In this document: piece by piece, positions 1 to 9,084 of the stretch
Position numbering within the stretch: the stretch's first letter is position 1
Layout of the letters: the number at the start of each line of letters is the position of its first letter
Assembly (NCBI GenBank): GCA_900544275.1
Contig: UQUU01000001.1
Location: 260,832 to 324,831, forward strand
DNA: 64,000 bases
Reading direction: 5' to 3'
Origin: an uncultured Succiniclasticum sp.
Lineage (GTDB): Bacteria; Bacillota; Negativicutes; Acidaminococcales; Acidaminococcaceae
The notes under the pieces: generated by a model
Told to the model about the DNA's origin: nothing
The model's input: the letters and a program-made list of their open reading frames with translations, nothing else
Databases searched by the model: none
Made by a program: the position numbers and the translations under genes

Positions 1-224
1 CGCCGGCTTTCCTCCATTTTTTTCATAAGCCTATCACTCTTTCACTCTTATTTACCGGCCCGCCGGTCACTATTACTTTATTTTCTGCTCCAGGGTTGTT
101 GCCACAGCATTTTCTCCGGTCGTAACTTAAAAAGCAACAGCCGGCCCTCTATGGTTATATCCTGAAGCGTGCGCTCTTTTCTATTTATCCTGCCACTAAC
201 AGGCCCATAATATATTTATTGTAT
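1..224. other. left-edge non-coding stretch
   Basis: No convincing long reading frame. An ATG on the minus strand at 24-26 opens a frame running off the edge (M-K-K-M-E-E-S-R visible); its upstream Shine-Dalgarno is poor. It could be the first codons of the next minus-strand gene, for example a regulator or outer-membrane channel of the efflux pump, but eight codons cannot identify it. Confidence 0.3.
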
Positions 225-267
225 AAAAAAGAAAAAAGCCTGACAAGGATTTTCTCCTGCCAGGCTT
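225..267 (-). terminator. rho-independent terminator after the RND pump gene
   Basis: Read on the minus strand, the arms AAGCCTG (267-261) and CAGGCTT (242-236) form a stem, extended by a GGA/TCC pair. A T-rich run at about 235-225 follows. It lies about 33 bases past the stop of the pump gene and so ends that transcript. Confidence 0.8.
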
Positions 268-299
268 CATTATTTATAAACTTTTCACAACCGGATGGA

Positions 300-3200
300 T
301 TATTTTTCCACAGCAGCCGTCTGCTCAGAAAGCTGCGTACCTTCTCCGTCATTTTTCTTGTTCCGGTTGAAGATGCGTTCGATGACCACAAATAACACCG
401 GGATCAAAAAGATGCCCACAAAGGTGCTAAAGGTCATGCCGCCTACTACCGCGTTCCCCATGGACACACGGGAACCCGCACCGGCACCGGTCGCGATCGC
501 CAGAGGCAGACAGCCTAAAATAAAAGCAAACGAAGTCATTAAAATGGGACGCAAACGCAGATGAGCCGCATTGATCGCCGCAGTCACCACATCCTGCCCG
601 TTTTCCAGATTCAGCTTGGCGTATTCCACGATCAGGATGGCGTTTTTTGCCGCCAGACCGATCAGCATAATCATCGCGACCTGCATATAAATATCATTTT
701 GCTGGCCGCGGAAGTACTGGGACGCAAGGCAGCCTAATACGGCAGGCGGAACCGAAAGCATAACCGCCATGGGGATGGTCCAGCTTTCATACAATGCGCA
801 CAACACTAAGAACACAAAGACCAGTGAGATCGCATACAGGCCGTAGGCCTGGTTGCCGGCTTCCCGTTCATCCCGGCTCTGATCCGTCCATTCGTACGTA
901 TACGTAGTCGGAAGCACTTCCTTTGCCACTTCTTCCAGAGCAATCATAGCCTGTCCGGTCGAATAGCCGTCAGCCGGGGAACCTGCGATTTTAAAGGCGC
1001 TGGCGCCGTTAAAGCGGGTGACGGAAGGCACGGTCATCTCCGGTTCCACACTGACCAGAGAATCCAGCGGCACCATTTCGTTATTATTGCTTTTCACGTA
1101 GAAGAAGCGTAGATTTTTGATATCATCGCGGAATTCCGGCTGCGCCTGCATCACGACCTTCCAGGTACGGCCGAAATTATTGAAGTCATTGACTTCGCTG
1201 CCTCCTAAAAAGGTCTGCAGCGTAGTAAAGACACTGGCTACCGGCACATTTAACGCTTCGGCTTTTTCACGATTGATGTCGAACTTATAGCCGGGCGTAT
1301 CTGTATTAAACGTCGTGTACGCGACACCAATTTCCGGACGCTGGTTCGCTTTCTGTAAGAATTGACGCGCATACTGATTCATCCGGTTTACGTCATCGCC
1401 GCCCAGATTCATAATATACATGGAAATGCTCCCGGTAGCCGATAAACCCGGTAACGCCGGTTCATTAAAAGCCATGACATTCATGCCGGGCGTCTGTGCT
1501 GCCAGACCGTACGTTCGTTTGATCAGATCAAAAGTGCTGGTCGAACGTTTATCATATTCTTCCATCATCACCGGAATAATACCTGCGCTGGATTTGGGAG
1601 CCATAGAAAGCACATCGAACCCATTGACCGGCATCACATATTTTACACCCGGAAACTTAGCCAGCTCCTGGGAAAACTTCAACATGGCCTGGGTACCCCG
1701 GTTGGAAGAAGCGCCTTCCGGCAAATTATACGAAACAAGAAACATCCCCTGGTCTTCTTCCGGAACATAACCGGTCGGCGTGATTTTGAAGAACAGCCCC
1801 GCCAGAATCATCAGTACCAAAAGACCGCACATCATCAGCCTGGAATAACGGATACACTGGCCTACCCGATTCGTATACCTGGCTACGGTATTGGCATACC
1901 ATACATTAAAGCGGTAAATGATGTTCCCGATAAAGCTTTTTTTCTCTTTCCCCTCGGTCATTGCCGACTGGGGGCGCAAAAATTTAGCACAAAGCGCCGG
2001 CGTAAGAGACAGTGCCACCACAGCAGATAACGCCATGGAAACAGAAATCGTCAGCGCAAACTGTTTATATAACTGCCCGGTAGAACCACCCATAAAGGAA
2101 ATCGGCACAAACACGGCGGCCAGTACACAGGCAATGGCCACTACAGGACCGGACACCTCTCTCATGGCCCGATAGGTGGCTTCTTTAGGAGAAAGTCCCG
2201 TATCCTGAATATGGTGTTCTACCGCTTCTACCACCACAATGGCATCGTCTACCACAAGGCCGACAGCCAGAATCATGGCAAACAAGGACAAGGTATTGAT
2301 GGAAAAGCCCAGAAGTACGAAGGCGCCAAAGGTCCCAATCAGAGAAACGGGAACCGCCAGCATGGGAATCAACGTGGCCCTGAGGTTCCCCAGGAAAAGA
2401 TATACCACCAACAAAACCAGAATCAGCGCTTCCACAAAAGTATGAGCTACCTTCTCCAGTGATTCACGCACAAACTGCGTCTTATCGCTGGCAATCACCA
2501 GTTTCATGTCCGGGGGAAAACGGGTTTCCGCTTCAACCAGCACCTTACGGATCTCACTCACCGTGTCTAACGCATTTGCGTCGGTGGTCAGACTGACCGG
2601 ATAAATCACGGCCTCGCCGCCTTTACCCTGATCCAGCAGCATAGACGAAGGCGTGTCCATACGCTGCCCTTCATAGATGGTAGCGATTTCTTTTAAGCGC
2701 AATATCTCGCCTTTGGAAGAACGCACAATGATATTCTCGAATTCTTCCGGCCGTTTCAAGCGTCCCTGGGCGCTGGCTGAATATTTGAATTCCTGATCTC
2801 CCGTAGTGGGTTTGGACCCTATGGATCCCACCGGAGCCTGGATATTCTGGCTCTTAATCGCTGCGGCGACCTCGGAAGCCGTAATGCCGAGCTGGGCCAT
2901 CATATCCGGTTTCAGTTCCACGCGCATGGCGTATTCCGGCCCATATTCGCCGACAGAAGACACACCCTTTACACGTTTTACCGGATCTACCACGTTGGCC
3001 GCCCCATAGGCTTTCAGGAACATCCCGTCATAGGTACCTCCCGGAGATGTCAGCGCAAAATACATAATGGTCTGCGAAGACCGTTTCGCAGTCGTCACAC
3101 CAAAGCCGGAAACTTCGGAAGGCAAAGAGGATTTCGCCTGGTCCACACGGTTTTGCACCTCAACAGAAGCAATATCCCCGTTTTTTTCCAGATTGAACGT

Positions 3201-3476
3201 AACATTCAGTGTGTAACCGCCGGTATTGGTAGAGGTAGAACGCATATCACGCATATTTTCTACGCCGTTTACTTTCTGTTCAATCGCCTGGGCGATACCT
3301 TCCTCTACCGTAGTCGCATTCGCCCCTACATAGGTAGTACTGACCTCAATCTGAGGTTTGGTAATATTGGGATACTGCGCGATCGGCAGGCTGAATCCCG
3401 CAATCAGTCCGGCAAAGACAATGATCAGGGACAGGGCGATCGCAAAAATAGGTCGATCGATAAAAAACTTTGCCAC
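300..3476 (-). CDS. acrB: RND multidrug efflux pump, AcrB/HAE1 type inner-membrane subunit
   Basis: 1058 residues, the usual length of HAE1 RND pumps, which export hydrophobic drugs, dyes or bile acids using the proton gradient as trimers docked to an adaptor and an outer-membrane channel. The first transmembrane helix is at about residues 10-30. The proton-relay Asp-Asp pair sits in GLVVDDAIVVVE (about residue 400) and the conserved Lys in AAKNAILIVE (about 935). The start is GTG with GGGAGG about 9 bases upstream. It follows the adaptor gene by 16 bases, so the two are one operon. No outer-membrane factor gene lies in the window. Family assignment is firm; substrate is unknown. Confidence 0.95.
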   Translation of the reverse strand: MAKFFIDRPIFAIALSLIIVFAGLIAGFSLPIAQYPNITKPQIEVSTTYVGANATTVEEGIAQAIEQKVNGVENMRDMRSTSTNTGGYTLNVTFNLEKNGDIASVEVQNRVDQAKSSLPSEVSGFGVTTAKRSSQTIMYFALTSPGGTYDGMFLKAYGAANVVDPVKRVKGVSSVGEYGPEYAMRVELKPDMMAQLGITASEVAAAIKSQNIQAPVGSIGSKPTTGDQEFKYSASAQGRLKRPEEFENIIVRSSKGEILRLKEIATIYEGQRMDTPSSMLLDQGKGGEAVIYPVSLTTDANALDTVSEIRKVLVEAETRFPPDMKLVIASDKTQFVRESLEKVAHTFVEALILVLLVVYLFLGNLRATLIPMLAVPVSLIGTFGAFVLLGFSINTLSLFAMILAVGLVVDDAIVVVEAVEHHIQDTGLSPKEATYRAMREVSGPVVAIACVLAAVFVPISFMGGSTGQLYKQFALTISVSMALSAVVALSLTPALCAKFLRPQSAMTEGKEKKSFIGNIIYRFNVWYANTVARYTNRVGQCIRYSRLMMCGLLVLMILAGLFFKITPTGYVPEEDQGMFLVSYNLPEGASSNRGTQAMLKFSQELAKFPGVKYVMPVNGFDVLSMAPKSSAGIIPVMMEEYDKRSTSTFDLIKRTYGLAAQTPGMNVMAFNEPALPGLSATGSISMYIMNLGGDDVNRMNQYARQFLQKANQRPEIGVAYTTFNTDTPGYKFDINREKAEALNVPVASVFTTLQTFLGGSEVNDFNNFGRTWKVVMQAQPEFRDDIKNLRFFYVKSNNNEMVPLDSLVSVEPEMTVPSVTRFNGASAFKIAGSPADGYSTGQAMIALEEVAKEVLPTTYTYEWTDQSRDEREAGNQAYGLYAISLVFVFLVLCALYESWTIPMAVMLSVPPAVLGCLASQYFRGQQNDIYMQVAMIMLIGLAAKNAILIVEYAKLNLENGQDVVTAAINAAHLRLRPILMTSFAFILGCLPLAIATGAGAGSRVSMGNAVVGGMTFSTFVGIFLIPVLFVVIERIFNRNKKNDGEGTQLSEQTAAVEK

Positions 3477-3492
3477 TTACTTCAGCCTCCCG

Positions 3493-4686
3493 TCATTTCC
3501 CGGAAGCAGCCGCGCTGTTGGCAGCAGAGCTGCTTTCCGTACTTAGTTCGGCTTCTGTCATCGCAGTTGCTTTTACCTCCGAACCTTTATTCACCTTCTG
3601 GATTCCTTCCACTACGATAGTTTCGTCTCCGTTCAGGCCTTTTTCCACAAGCCAGAGCTTACCTACCCTGGCTCCTAACGTTACTTCACGCATATCCACC
3701 TTATTGTCGTTGCCAATCACAAACACAAACTTCTTATAAAGCATCTCTTTCACCGCGCGCTGCGGGATCAGAACGGCATTTTTCCGTGTGCCTGCATTAG
3801 CCTGCAGCCGGGCAAACATGCCGGGCAGCAGAATATTGCTGTCGTTCGAGAAACGGGCTTTTAAAGTCAAGGCGCCGGTGTTGCCGGAAATTTCACGATT
3901 GACCTGATCTACGGCGCCGGACCCCTCATACACTGTGCCGTCCGACAGAATCAGTTTCAGATCCTGCAGCGAATTTACACCGGCATCGGTATGCGCTTTG
4001 GCAAGGGCCAGGTATTCATTTTCGGAAATACTGAACTTAATGCGTACCGGATTGGTATTGCTCATAGTGGCCAACACGGTCTGCCCTGCGGTTACGTAAT
4101 TGCCTACAGACAGATCACTGGTACTGATCTTGCCGGCAAAAGGCGCCCGGACATCCGTATCCCCCATGCTGATCTGTGCATTTTCCAATAAGGCTTCCTG
4201 GGCTTTTACGGCAGCCTGGGCCTGATCACGTTGGGCAAGAGCCAGATCATAAGCCTGCCTGGAAACAGCATGCTGCTCATATAATTTCGCATAACGTTGG
4301 GCGTCGGTCTCCAAACGGGCCAGTTCTGTCCGTGCGCTGGCCACACCGGCCTGAGCATTTAACACGTTTGCCCGATACGTACGCTGATCGATGCTGAAAA
4401 GCACCTGCCCGGCTTCCACCCAGTCCCCGCCGTTAAAATTTTTGCTGGTGATCTTGCCTGAAACATTCGCTGTAATATTGGCTTCCTGCTGTGCTTCCAC
4501 AAAGCCGGTAAATTCATATAAGTTGGGCGTATCCCGCTTTATGACCTGCATGCTTTTTACCGCTACAGCGCCGGTCTTCTGCTGCTGCGCCTGTTTGTTC
4601 CCGCATCCCGCAAAAACAAAAAGACCCGCGATGGCCAACGAAACCGCAAGCCCCTTCCCCCATGTTCTCTTCACATTCTCCAACAT
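3493..4686 (-). CDS. acrA: RND efflux periplasmic adaptor lipoprotein (AcrA/MexA type)
   Basis: Membrane fusion protein that bridges the RND pump to an outer-membrane channel. A lipobox ending F-A-G-C follows a hydrophobic N-terminus, so it should be a lipoprotein anchored in the inner membrane. A lipoyl/biotinyl-like half (VEAGQVLFSIDQRTYRA), a long helical hairpin (about 95-170) and the second lipoyl half with beta-barrel (DVRAPFAGKISTSDLSVG) follow in the standard order. Three ATGs run in tandem at 4692, 4689 and 4686; the last has AAGGAG at the best distance (7 bases), giving 397 residues. First gene of the acrAB-type operon, whose upstream region carries a palindromic operator. Confidence 0.93.
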   Translation of the reverse strand: MLENVKRTWGKGLAVSLAIAGLFVFAGCGNKQAQQQKTGAVAVKSMQVIKRDTPNLYEFTGFVEAQQEANITANVSGKITSKNFNGGDWVEAGQVLFSIDQRTYRANVLNAQAGVASARTELARLETDAQRYAKLYEQHAVSRQAYDLALAQRDQAQAAVKAQEALLENAQISMGDTDVRAPFAGKISTSDLSVGNYVTAGQTVLATMSNTNPVRIKFSISENEYLALAKAHTDAGVNSLQDLKLILSDGTVYEGSGAVDQVNREISGNTGALTLKARFSNDSNILLPGMFARLQANAGTRKNAVLIPQRAVKEMLYKKFVFVIGNDNKVDMREVTLGARVGKLWLVEKGLNGDETIVVEGIQKVNKGSEVKATAMTEAELSTESSSAANSAAASGK

Positions 4687-4947
4687 CATCATACTCCTTC
4701 TGAAAGCAGCCTGAAACCGTCCCGCACTTTGCTCCGTACTATGCTAACGAACTTGCTGCCTTATACTATCAACTGTTTTAAAACCACATTGTTTCTCCCC
4801 ACAGATAAAAAGCGATAAAAACAGGATGCGGAATTTAACATATGCATTATTATACGAGAGGGAAAAAGAAAACGCAAACCTGATTAAGCAAGATTAAATC
4901 GCGTTTCCTTTCTATTTCTTCTGTTTCCTCTTATTCTCTTTTTTTCT

Positions 4948-4963
4948 CTGACTGGCCAGTCAG
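4948..4963. promoter_or_regulatory. perfect 16-bp palindrome, candidate TetR-family operator
   Basis: CTGACTGGCCAGTCAG is a perfect inverted repeat about 260 bases upstream of the adaptor start. It sits 31-46 bases downstream of a minus-strand TATAAT (4999-4994), where a repressor could block elongation or initiation. TGACTGNCCAGTCA-like palindromes are typical TetR/AcrR-type operators. No regulator gene is adjacent here. The rest of the 4687-5070 gap is AT-rich with no frame. Confidence 0.6.
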
Positions 4964-5024
4964 CACGTTGTATTTTTCACAATTATTTCAGTAATTATAA
5001 CGCTCGCTTCGCCGGTGAATTTTC

Positions 5025-5054
5025 CAGGCCACGCAAGAAACCATGCGTGACCTG
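5025..5054 (-). terminator. stem-loop downstream of the DUF3298-like gene
   Basis: An 11-bp stem with one C-A mismatch and an 8-base loop (arms 5025-5035 and 5044-5054), 17 bases past the stop of the preceding minus-strand gene. No clear T-tract follows, so termination is uncertain. It separates that gene from the acrAB-type promoter region. Confidence 0.35.
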
Positions 5055-5070
5055 TCTCTCCGCTCATCCC

Positions 5071-6534
5071 TTATTTGGAAGAAAGTATGTCCTGCCGGCG
5101 AATCAGCTTGCGCAAATCAGAAAGAGCTACCACACTCATTTTAATGTTCTCTTCCTCTTGAAACGCTTCGCTGAGCAGCCGATCCTGAAAGACGATCTTA
5201 TCCCCCTCACGATGCCAATACTGCGGTTTCACTTCGGTAAAGACTCCCCTGGGTTCCCCCACCAGGTTGATCACTTTCAGAAAATCAGGATTTTTTACAG
5301 CAAACACGGCATCGATTGGCAGAAGATCTCCGGTCTGCATATCAAAATTGTACATATCCCGGATCACATCGCCTTTAAGATTCCGCCGGCCCAACTCCAG
5401 ACATAAAAGTTTGGGACCGGCAAATTTGACCTGAAACGCCCTCTCTTCTTCCGCAGGATGCGCCTTATACCAGTCTTCCAGCTGCCCATTGATCTTATTC
5501 TGGAGCTCCGGTTTTTCTTCCACCGCCACCACAGGACGGCTGATACTCCGCTCGCCGATCCAGGCACGGCGGGAATAAAGCTGCCAGTCGCCCGCTTTGG
5601 CCGGCTGATCGATAGTCCCCGTTTCAAACAACCCGTCTTTCGCAGCGGTCGCTTTGACTTCCACAGGCTGCCAGTTACCGTTTTCCTTTGCCCAACGGAC
5701 CGTCAGACGGGCCAGCACATTCCGATGATCCGCCGCCAGCACATTTTGTACGGTAAAAAGGCAATTATTCTGCCAGGCCAGGGAAACGATTTCTGTTATT
5801 TCCGGTCGCAGATGGGTTTTGGCCAAAGCCCCCTCTCGGGTGAAAATACGAAACGTATCCGGTTCCGGTACGTTAAATTCTACGTGCGTCGTCTTTTCCG
5901 CGCCGTCCTTCGGCAAAACATAATCCACCGAAAAGCGGCGCCCCGGTAAATAGGCAGCCGAAGCCCTGATTCCCAGATTATCCGCACCGGAGAACTCTTC
6001 CTTCACGTTGGCAGGCCTGGAAAAATCCAGAATACGGCACAACATATCACCCCGCTCGCCGCCCTTGCCCACCGTTAGTAAAATACGGTCATACGATTGC
6101 GGGGCAGCATTTTCCGCTTTCACCTCGCGGCTGGCTTCTTCCCAGATCGCAACTAATTCATCCGCGGTAGGGAGCATATGTTTTACACTTTTTTCCGGTG
6201 TTTTTTCCTTGTATTTTTCTACAGGTTTTTTATCTGCCTGTGTCACTGCTAACGGTATTTTTTCCAACAGACAATAATAACCGCCTTCCAGATCCGGATG
6301 CCAGGCCGTAAGCATTTTCCCTGCCTCATTGCGCACGACCAGCAGGAGTTTACCATAGTAATTGCTCCCGGGAATCGTTTTTTCTCCCTGCAGCTCTACA
6401 TTCTCCAGGCAACCGTCTCCGTCTACATCGGCTTGAACCGTTGCCAGAACAGCCCCCTCGGCCCCCTTAAAAGGGAGCGCCAGCATACAGGCTCCCAGCA
6501 TTATCGCCAAATACCGCTTCAGTGTGTGTTTCAT
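5071..6534 (-). CDS. secreted protein with C-terminal DUF3298/RsiV-like domain
   Basis: 487 residues. A signal peptide (K/R-rich start, hydrophobic 9-22, cut near GAEG-A) indicates export to the periplasm. The N-terminal part has a VDGDGCLENV motif typical of VCBS/FG-GAP-like calcium-binding or secreted proteins. The last 150 residues (SRPVVAVEEKPELQNKING onward, with a DxQTGDLLPIDAVF segment) resemble the DUF3298/DUF4163 domain found in RsiV-type proteins. No catalytic motif is seen. It has its own ATG with GAGGAG 7 bases upstream, and stands as a single gene between the DASS-type carrier and the efflux operon. Function unknown; a cell-wall or lysozyme-sensing role would be only an analogy. 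Confidence 0.65.
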   Translation of the reverse strand: MKHTLKRYLAIMLGACMLALPFKGAEGAVLATVQADVDGDGCLENVELQGEKTIPGSNYYGKLLLVVRNEAGKMLTAWHPDLEGGYYCLLEKIPLAVTQADKKPVEKYKEKTPEKSVKHMLPTADELVAIWEEASREVKAENAAPQSYDRILLTVGKGGERGDMLCRILDFSRPANVKEEFSGADNLGIRASAAYLPGRRFSVDYVLPKDGAEKTTHVEFNVPEPDTFRIFTREGALAKTHLRPEITEIVSLAWQNNCLFTVQNVLAADHRNVLARLTVRWAKENGNWQPVEVKATAAKDGLFETGTIDQPAKAGDWQLYSRRAWIGERSISRPVVAVEEKPELQNKINGQLEDWYKAHPAEEERAFQVKFAGPKLLCLELGRRNLKGDVIRDMYNFDMQTGDLLPIDAVFAVKNPDFLKVINLVGEPRGVFTEVKPQYWHREGDKIVFQDRLLSEAFQEEENIKMSVVALSDLRKLIRRQDILSSK

Positions 6535-6581
6535 TCTTACTCCTCAAAATTAAATGTTACTTACCTTTTAAAAATTTACTA

Positions 6582-6615
6582 CTTGATCTTTTATACTTCT
6601 TGATCTTTTATACTT
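6582..6615. repeat. tandem 17-bp repeat in a promoter region
   Basis: Two exact copies of CTTGATCTTTTATACTT in tandem (6582-6598 and 6599-6615). On the minus strand each contains AAGTATAAAAG, so the repeat duplicates a -10-like TATAAA 50-80 bases upstream of the gene that starts at 6534. Confidence 0.7.
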
Positions 6616-6733
6616 CAGTTCACAGGATTTTACTATTTTTTAAAATAATACTTAACAGGACTTTACTAACATTATAACAGATATGCCCGGTTTTTCACCA
6701 GTAGCCGGTCAATACTGCTCTTCCCTCGCGGCC

Positions 6734-8146
6734 TTATAACCGGCCAAATTGCGGCAGGCAGGTAATGCAGACATAACCAATGCCACTGGTCAACAGGATA
6801 TTCAAGCCTGTAAGCGCAATGCCCCGGCGCACCTGCACACCGGGATCCAGACCGAACGCCACCGGGATGGCCCTTGTGGAAAGAGGCAACACATAAGCGC
6901 AGCTTTGCGCCACGATCGTCGTCAGCACATAAGGGATCGGATTCAGAGACAAACTTTGGCAGATGCTGACCGCCACCGGGATGGCAATGGACGCTGCCGC
7001 CGTATTGCTGGAGATCTCCGCCATCAGGGTCGTAAACGCGGTGAAAATCAACAATGTTACAAAACCGCCATCCAAAGATAACAGTTTCATACCGGCGCCT
7101 AATTTTTCCACCGCGCCGGTCTGAATGAGGATCTTACCCAAGGCAATGCCGCTGGCAAACAGAAAATACATCCCCCACATCGCATGGCTTTCCGCATACT
7201 CCCATTTCAGCATGACCTGACCTTTTTCGTCCCGCAAAAAAAACATCAGCATACCCAAAAGCAAAAAGCAATACGCAGGCTTTAGCCCCGGCAGAAGATC
7301 GGCAAATAAAGGCCGGACAAATGCTAAAAGAGTCGCCAGGCCGAAAACAACGAGCCCGATTTTTTCGCCCCGGCGCATGGGGCCAAAAGACTCATACATC
7401 GTTTTAAAGTAATCCCGGGTGCCATGCAGTTCTTTTACCGGCATCGGCAGATGCCAGATATACAGCAGATTTAAGAAAAATACGATCACAAGGATGGGCA
7501 AAAAGCGTACAAGCCAGTCCACATACATAAATTCTTTGCCCAACATATTTTCAAGGTAGCTGATCGCCACCAGATTCGCACTGCTCCCAATCGGGGAACC
7601 AAACCCGCCAAAACCGCTGCCCCAGCCGATAGCCAACAGGATCGGCACCGCCAACTGACTGGTCCGAATATCTTTTTCACCGACAAATTTCAACATAGCA
7701 GTGGCAATCGGACAGAAAATAGCTGCGACCACCACATTAGGCAAGAAAATGGAAAGCACGGCAGAGGCACTGAGCCAGACCAGGATCTGCTGCTTCATAG
7801 AAGGTCCGATAAAACACAAGGTTTTGACAGAAAGCCGTTTATCCAGACCGGTCAGCGTCCAGGTCATGCAGATCAGATCCGAACCCAACAGCAAGATACA
7901 GATTTCTGAACAATATTGACTGATTACCTGGGTATTGGGAATTAAGCTGAAAAACGCATTGATGACGATGGGCAATAAAGAAGTGACGGAGATTGACACC
8001 GGTCGGAAGATCCACCACACCGCCATCCAAACCGCCAATCCCATAGCTACCGCGCCGGAAAAGCCAAAGCCATCCTGCAGCGACAGAATAGTAAGTAAAA
8101 ATAACGCCGGACCTAACAACAATTGAAGCTGAGCTTTTTTGCCCAT
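6734..8146 (-). CDS. DASS/SLC13-family anion or dicarboxylate carrier
   Basis: About 470 residues with roughly 12 hydrophobic segments. The two signature hairpin motifs of the divalent-anion:Na+ symporter superfamily are visible: GSPIGSSANLVA in the first half and EISSNTAAASIAIPV in the second (the SNT motif). The family moves succinate, malate, citrate, sulfate or related anions across the inner membrane with Na+. ATG 8146 is chosen over GTG 8155 because AGGAAGG lies about 9 bases upstream. It follows the C39-like peptidase gene by 50 bases and may be co-transcribed. The substrate cannot be read from sequence; a C4-dicarboxylate would fit the DcuC-like gene and decarboxylase elsewhere in the window. 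Confidence 0.82.
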   Translation of the reverse strand: MGKKAQLQLLLGPALFLLTILSLQDGFGFSGAVAMGLAVWMAVWWIFRPVSISVTSLLPIVINAFFSLIPNTQVISQYCSEICILLLGSDLICMTWTLTGLDKRLSVKTLCFIGPSMKQQILVWLSASAVLSIFLPNVVVAAIFCPIATAMLKFVGEKDIRTSQLAVPILLAIGWGSGFGGFGSPIGSSANLVAISYLENMLGKEFMYVDWLVRFLPILVIVFFLNLLYIWHLPMPVKELHGTRDYFKTMYESFGPMRRGEKIGLVVFGLATLLAFVRPLFADLLPGLKPAYCFLLLGMLMFFLRDEKGQVMLKWEYAESHAMWGMYFLFASGIALGKILIQTGAVEKLGAGMKLLSLDGGFVTLLIFTAFTTLMAEISSNTAAASIAIPVAVSICQSLSLNPIPYVLTTIVAQSCAYVLPLSTRAIPVAFGLDPGVQVRRGIALTGLNILLTSGIGYVCITCLPQFGRL

Positions 8147-8196
8147 ACTACACACCTTCCTTGGTTTATTTCATAACCGGAGCAGCCGGTTACAAG

Positions 8197-8985
8197 TTAC
8201 TTTCCGGGCGGCACTGCCGTCAGCCATTGACGCTGCCGTTCATTCTCCCGGAACAGCTGCGCGTCGAACCACATATAATAAAAACGCTGGGCCGAAACAA
8301 TCCCATACCCGTCCTGCAAATGGTCCGTAGTATCATAGGGGTCTGCCAGCAGCAACACATCGTTGGCGGCTTCTTTATCCCCCAGGGTATCGTGCCCGAT
8401 GATTACCCGCCAATGACCTCCCCAATCCACATTTTCCACCATGATAGGCGTATTGTGTTTCAGATTGTCATCCACAAACTGTAAAAACTCCCGATAGGTT
8501 TTTGGGGAACCGTCTTTCAGAGAATTTTTTACGATCCAGCCCTTTTCCTCAAAATAGCGGCTCATACCCCGTGTATTCGTACCCGGTTCTTTTACGCCTG
8601 CGGGATGCGTGCCCATGATCTTAGCAATTTCTTTTTCATTTTCCGGCACGGTTCCCAGGAAATACTGAGCTACCGTAAACGCAGCCGCCGGCCCACAGGT
8701 ATATCCTGTTTCCTGTTGTTTTGTTTTATATTTTTCCAAAAGCAATAAACTGCCACCGGACTTCAAGTTATACACATCAACAAATTTATAATAAGGCGAA
8801 TCCGCCACGTCATATTTATGCGGCGCAGCCGCCGGTCCCTCATCCCGTTCCCATAAGCCGGCAATCCCCACAGACGCCTTCGCCAATAGTCCCGGCGAGT
8901 CGGCAGGCGCTGTGTCCTGCCGATAATAGCGATTCATCCCCAGTAACACCGCGATTATCAATAGTCCCGACAAGAGTTTTTTCAT
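8197..8985 (-). CDS. membrane-anchored C39-like cysteine peptidase
   Basis: 262 residues with an N-terminal signal or anchor helix (residues 3-16). The papain-like C39/C39_2 fold is indicated by Cys97 in ETGYTCGPAAAF, His191 in GGHWRVIIGHD and Asp215 in LLLADPYD, in the order and spacing of family catalytic residues. The rest of the domain holds short helices and an EFLQFVDDNL segment. It would act outside the cytoplasm; C39 enzymes cut double-glycine leaders or other peptides, but no bacteriocin-like substrate gene is nearby. RBS TAGGA lies before the ATG. It shares orientation with the carrier gene downstream. Confidence 0.75.
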   Translation of the reverse strand: MKKLLSGLLIIAVLLGMNRYYRQDTAPADSPGLLAKASVGIAGLWERDEGPAAAPHKYDVADSPYYKFVDVYNLKSGGSLLLLEKYKTKQQETGYTCGPAAAFTVAQYFLGTVPENEKEIAKIMGTHPAGVKEPGTNTRGMSRYFEEKGWIVKNSLKDGSPKTYREFLQFVDDNLKHNTPIMVENVDWGGHWRVIIGHDTLGDKEAANDVLLLADPYDTTDHLQDGYGIVSAQRFYYMWFDAQLFRENERQRQWLTAVPPGK

Positions 8986-9084
8986 TGCGTTTTTCCTATC
9001 GTTTTACGTTTCCCTGTCATTTCTTAATTGACCGGCTGTTCTGCTTTTCAGCAAGGTTTTGCGCATTGTCAACAAAGCATTGTT

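Noticed and set aside
3153..3620. 155-residue plus-strand frame opposite the acrB start
   Set aside because: Antisense shadow of the RND pump and its adaptor, no RBS, no family signature.
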